7,878 bases of DNA, from assembly GCA_900556245.1 (NCBI GenBank), contig USOC01000039.1, positions 1 through 7,878 on the forward strand, read 5' to 3'. Positions 5,116 to 7,878 of this stretch are shown here, in pieces. The position numbers were made by a program, and so were the translations under genes. This DNA comes from an uncultured Prevotellaceae bacterium. GTDB taxonomy: Bacteria > Bacteroidota > Bacteroidia > Bacteroidales > Muribaculaceae. Every line of letters starts with the position of its first letter. Positions within the stretch are counted from its first letter, which is position 1. The notes beneath the pieces are model-generated. The model had not been told where the DNA came from. It did no database searches and was given only the letters and a program-made list of their open reading frames with translations.

Positions 5116-6561
5116 TTATTTCTTTTTGATGAGCAATGCAAGGCCGAGGGCTGTTACCGCAGCATTGATGAGTAGCAATTCGAAGCTGATTTGATAGCCG
5201 TTGAACCATGCCTCGCTGTTGCTTTGAAGCACGAAGCAGATGGCTGGCGACAGGATGCAAACCGCTGGTACCCAGCGGTCACGGACAGCGCGTTTCGTTG
5301 CCATTCCGAAGATAAACATGCCCAATATAGGACCGTAGGTATATGCTGCCAGACTGTAGACAGCGTTGATGGCGCTGTCATTGTTCAGATAGTAGAACAC
5401 AATGATGACGGCAACCATCAATGCAGACATCATAATGTGTACGCCCTTGCGGGTTTTCGTCAGATAGGCTTCGTCGTTTTTCTTGTCGGCTTGCAGAATA
5501 TCCACGGTGAAAGAGGTTGTCAATGCTGTCAGTGCCGAGCCGGCGGCAGAGTATGCGGCGGCAATCAGTCGGATGATAAACAGCACGCCGATGGCTATCG
5601 GGAATCCGTCGCTCCATGCAACGGCTCCGAACAGGGCGTCTTTGTCTTCCGCTATCTGGTGGGTATCGGCATACATGTAGAGCAGCGTTCCCAATACGAG
5701 GAACAGACCGATGACGAAAATCTGAACGAACGAACTGACAATCATATTCTTCTGCGATTCGCGGAAGTTTTTGCAGCTCATGGTGCGTTGCATCAGGTCT
5801 TGGTCGAGACCCGTCGTGGCAATCACCATAAACACACCGGCGATAAATTGCTTCCAGAAATAGTGGCCGTCGTTTGGATCATCGAAGAAGAAAATCTTGC
5901 TTGTCTCGTGGTCGGCTACGGCGCCGGGCAATTCGGGGAACGTGATTCCGAGGCTGCTTGCGATGAATGCGATGCAGCTCACTACCGACACGACGAGGCA
6001 GAATGTTTTCAGCGAGTCGGTCCAGATGAGCGACTTCACACCGCCTTGGAACGAATAGAGCCAGATAAGCGCTACGGTCAGAATCACATTGATGGCGAAA
6101 TGGATGTTTAGCGGGTCGAACACGAGCACCTGAAGCACTACGCAGACCACAAAGAAGCGCACCGACGCTCCAAGCATCTTCGAAACGAAGAAAAACCAGG
6201 CGCCCGTGCGATACGACGACAGGCCGAAGCGGTTTTCCAGATAGCCGTAGATACTGATGAGATTCATCTTGTAGAACATAGGGATGAGCACAAGTGCGAC
6301 GATCACAGAACCTACGAAAAAGCCTAATACCATTTGCATATATGAGTAGCCTCCGGCTTCAACGGCTCCCGGTACGGAAATAAAGGTGACGCCCGATATG
6401 CTGGCGCCGGTCATGGCGATGGCCACCATATACCATGGTGATTTGCGGTTGCCCGTGAAGAAGCCGGCATTGTCAGTCTTGCGGCCGGTAATCCACGAGA
6501 TGATGAAGAGCAGCGCAAAGTAGAATGCGATGGCTCCTAATACTATCCATGCTGTTGTCAT
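5116..6561 (-). CDS. Sodium:solute symporter (SSS family), possibly for MurNAc
   Basis: This is an inner-membrane secondary transporter of 481 residues with about 13 hydrophobic segments, using the sodium gradient to import an organic solute. Family landmarks are GASISGVTFISVPG (52-65) after the first helices, FQGGVKSLIWTDSLKT (171-186), ATTGLDQDLMQR (248-259) and SAAGSALTALTTSFTVDIL (338-356), which includes the conserved Ser/Thr helix of the second sodium-site region. It ends in three lysines on the cytoplasmic side. It starts 36 bases after the NamZ-like gene with an A/C-rich leader, and stops 6 bases before the WYL gene. From this context its substrate may be MurNAc or a MurNAc-containing fragment; in Tannerella forsythia an SSS-type protein (MurT) is known to import MurNAc. 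Other SSS members carry sialic acid, sugars or amino acids, and the sequence does not decide among these. Confidence 0.93.
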   Translation of the reverse strand: MTTAWIVLGAIAFYFALLFIISWITGRKTDNAGFFTGNRKSPWYMVAIAMTGASISGVTFISVPGAVEAGGYSYMQMVLGFFVGSVIVALVLIPMFYKMNLISIYGYLENRFGLSSYRTGAWFFFVSKMLGASVRFFVVCVVLQVLVFDPLNIHFAINVILTVALIWLYSFQGGVKSLIWTDSLKTFCLVVSVVSCIAFIASSLGITFPELPGAVADHETSKIFFFDDPNDGHYFWKQFIAGVFMVIATTGLDQDLMQRTMSCKNFRESQKNMIVSSFVQIFVIGLFLVLGTLLYMYADTHQIAEDKDALFGAVAWSDGFPIAIGVLFIIRLIAAAYSAAGSALTALTTSFTVDILQADKKNDEAYLTKTRKGVHIMMSALMVAVIIVFYYLNNDSAINAVYSLAAYTYGPILGMFIFGMATKRAVRDRWVPAVCILSPAICFVLQSNSEAWFNGYQISFELLLINAAVTALGLALLIKKK

Positions 6562-6597
6562 TGTTGTTGTCTTGTTTGGGTATGATTGTTTGGATTG

Positions 6598-7764
6598 TTA
6601 TTCTTTGTAGAGCAGGTAAGGACGGCGTTGTTCCTTGAATTTCTTTACGTCGTCTGCCCATGTGGCTTCAATCTCTGCCGCACTTTTGCCCTCTTTAATC
6701 ATCTTGCGGATGTCACCGCGGCCGATTAGCAATTCGAAGAACGAACGGAAGAAGTGGTCGTCGAGGTTGAGGTTCTGATAGGCGTCGATGAGATATTCAA
6801 GGTTGATGCCTTCAGCGATGATTTCATCGTCAGTCAGGTTGGTCAAATCTACACCGTGGCAGAGGCGGTTGAGTTGGGGTGGAAATTTCGCACCCGGTAC
6901 GCTGCGGGGTGTAAATGAGAAATCGTATCCTTTCATATTCGGATGACCGTAGATTTGGAAAGGCTTGTCTGTGCCGCGTCCGAGGCTTACAGGTGTGGCT
7001 TCGAAGTAGCATATTGACGGGTAGAGATAGATTGAACGCATGTTCGGTAGGTTGGGTGACGGGGCTATCGGGAGTATGTAGCGGTCCTGATGGGTGTAGT
7101 TTTTGCATTTGATGACGGTCAGAGGGACTTTCTTTCCGTCCTTCAGCCAGCCTTCGCCATTGGCCATCATGGCAAGTTCGCCCATAGTCATGCCGTGAAC
7201 TACTGGAATGGGCAGGCGGCCTACGCCCGATTCGTATTTCATATCCAGAATAGGTCCGTCGACATACATGCCGTTCGGATTCGGACGGTCGAGAACCATA
7301 AAGCTTTTGCCGTATTTTGCAGAGGCATTCATCAAGTCGACCATCGTGCAGTAGTAGGTGTAGTAGCGCAGACCTACATCCTGAATGTCCACTACGATGA
7401 CATCAATATTGTCCATAATCTCTTTTTTAGGCTCGCGCTTTTTGCCGTCGTAGAGCGATGCGATAGGCACCCCGGTCTTTTCATCTACGCTGCTTTTGAC
7501 ATGTTCACCGGCATCTGCATTCCCTCGGAATCCATGCTCGGGTGAGAAGATGGTCGTCACGTTCACGCCTTTTTCAAGCATGATGTCAAGTACGTGCTGG
7601 TCGCCAACCATACCTGTGTGGTTGCTCAGAAGTGCCACTTTCTTGCCTTTTAGCAGCGGAATGTACTCGTCGGTCGATTCTGCTCCGACTTTGATTTGGG
7701 CTGTTGATGAGAAAGCCAGCGCGATGGTGGCTATCAGAAACAATAGAGATTTTAAGTTTTTCAT
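6598..7764 (-). CDS. namZ: Exo-beta-N-acetylmuramidase, DUF1343 family (NamZ-like)
   Basis: This is a secreted 388-residue protein of the DUF1343 family (GH171), whose characterised member NamZ removes non-reducing terminal MurNAc from peptidoglycan chains. A signal peptide is clear: a basic start (MKNLK), a hydrophobic core to about residue 18, and a likely signal peptidase I site after STA (A22), which makes it periplasmic; no lipobox cysteine is present. Conserved blocks are LLSNHTG (45-51), FSPEHGFRG (73-81) with the Glu/His thought to lie in the active site, VDIQDVGLRYYTY (125-137), DRPNPNG (159-165), HGMTMGELA (190-198), APSPNLPNM (234-242) and YFEATPVSLGRGTDKPFQ (253-270). Length and the C-terminal RPYLLYKE fit a complete protein. 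It is the first gene of the putative operon with the symporter and WYL regulator. The leader is A-rich without a Shine-Dalgarno sequence. Confidence 0.92.
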   Translation of the reverse strand: MKNLKSLLFLIATIALAFSSTAQIKVGAESTDEYIPLLKGKKVALLSNHTGMVGDQHVLDIMLEKGVNVTTIFSPEHGFRGNADAGEHVKSSVDEKTGVPIASLYDGKKREPKKEIMDNIDVIVVDIQDVGLRYYTYYCTMVDLMNASAKYGKSFMVLDRPNPNGMYVDGPILDMKYESGVGRLPIPVVHGMTMGELAMMANGEGWLKDGKKVPLTVIKCKNYTHQDRYILPIAPSPNLPNMRSIYLYPSICYFEATPVSLGRGTDKPFQIYGHPNMKGYDFSFTPRSVPGAKFPPQLNRLCHGVDLTNLTDDEIIAEGINLEYLIDAYQNLNLDDHFFRSFFELLIGRGDIRKMIKEGKSAAEIEATWADDVKKFKEQRRPYLLYKE

Positions 7765-7831
7765 CAGATGTTATGTTACGTTTGTTATTCTTTTCCTCTT
7801 TCTTGCTGACGTTCGGAAGTTTTTATCGTCA

Positions 7832-7839
7832 CAAAATTA
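7832..7839 (-). promoter_or_regulatory. Probable -7 box of the namZ operon promoter
   Basis: On the minus strand this reads TAATTTTG, a perfect fit to TAnnTTTG, and would give a leader of about 60 bases. About 20 bases upstream the sequence is T-rich (GATTTTT) but lacks the G of a TTTG -33 box, so the promoter may be weak or need an activator. The region 7765-7878 holds no gene that I can see. Confidence 0.5.
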
Positions 7840-7878
7840 ATAATTTCCCAGGTATTTAAAAATCAGTCCACAAAGCAT

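Noticed and set aside
5191..6111. A 306-codon plus-strand open frame within the symporter gene
   Set aside because: The opposite strand encodes a clear SSS transporter. The plus-strand translation is His/Cys/Gln/Glu-rich low-complexity antisense sequence with no family resemblance.

Overview
The window looks like ordinary chromosome from a member of the order Bacteroidales (Bacteroides/Prevotella-like, roughly half G+C). Evidence for this is the repeated Bacteroidota-type -7 box TAnnTTTG (TATCTTTG or close variants) in front of several genes, the absence of Shine-Dalgarno sequences with A-rich leaders instead, and protein families typical of the order. The genus cannot be fixed from the sequence alone.

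Layout. A plus-strand tRNA-Gly(TCC) with its own terminator opens the window (4-111). A roughly 350-base stretch without a convincing gene follows (112-465); it may hold one folded RNA element and carries a promoter directly in front of aroK (shikimate kinase, 466-1005, plus strand). aroK converges on a long block in which every gene is on the minus strand. Read in the direction of transcription, from right to left, this block is: a secreted exo-N-acetylmuramidase of the DUF1343/NamZ family (7764-6598), a sodium:solute symporter (6561-5116), a WYL-domain transcriptional regulator (5109-4222), an NAD(P)-dependent epimerase/dehydratase (4011-3001), and dnaX, the DNA polymerase III tau subunit (2846-1062).

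How the genes fit together. The first three minus-strand genes are tightly packed (gaps of 36 and 6 bases) and probably form one operon. A plausible reading is a small cell-wall salvage unit: the exported hydrolase releases MurNAc from peptidoglycan fragments, the symporter brings a product inside, and the WYL protein regulates the unit or responds to its product. The MurNAc kinase and etherase (MurK, MurQ) that would complete the pathway are not in the window, so the substrate of the symporter is inferred. The epimerase and dnaX each have their own promoter. aroK (chorismate pathway) and dnaX (replication) are housekeeping genes.

Most notable features. (1) A 26-bp perfect direct repeat, 84 bp apart, lies upstream of the epimerase gene, and each copy carries a perfect TATCTTTG box on the minus strand, so it looks like a duplicated promoter. 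(2) The tRNA-Gly has A19 and U56 where nearly all tRNAs have G19 and C56; the two changes keep the tertiary pair. (3) The aroK promoter lies so close to the ATG that the mRNA may be leaderless. I see no CRISPR array, insertion sequence, defence system or phage gene here, and nothing that amounts to a clearly new multi-gene system.
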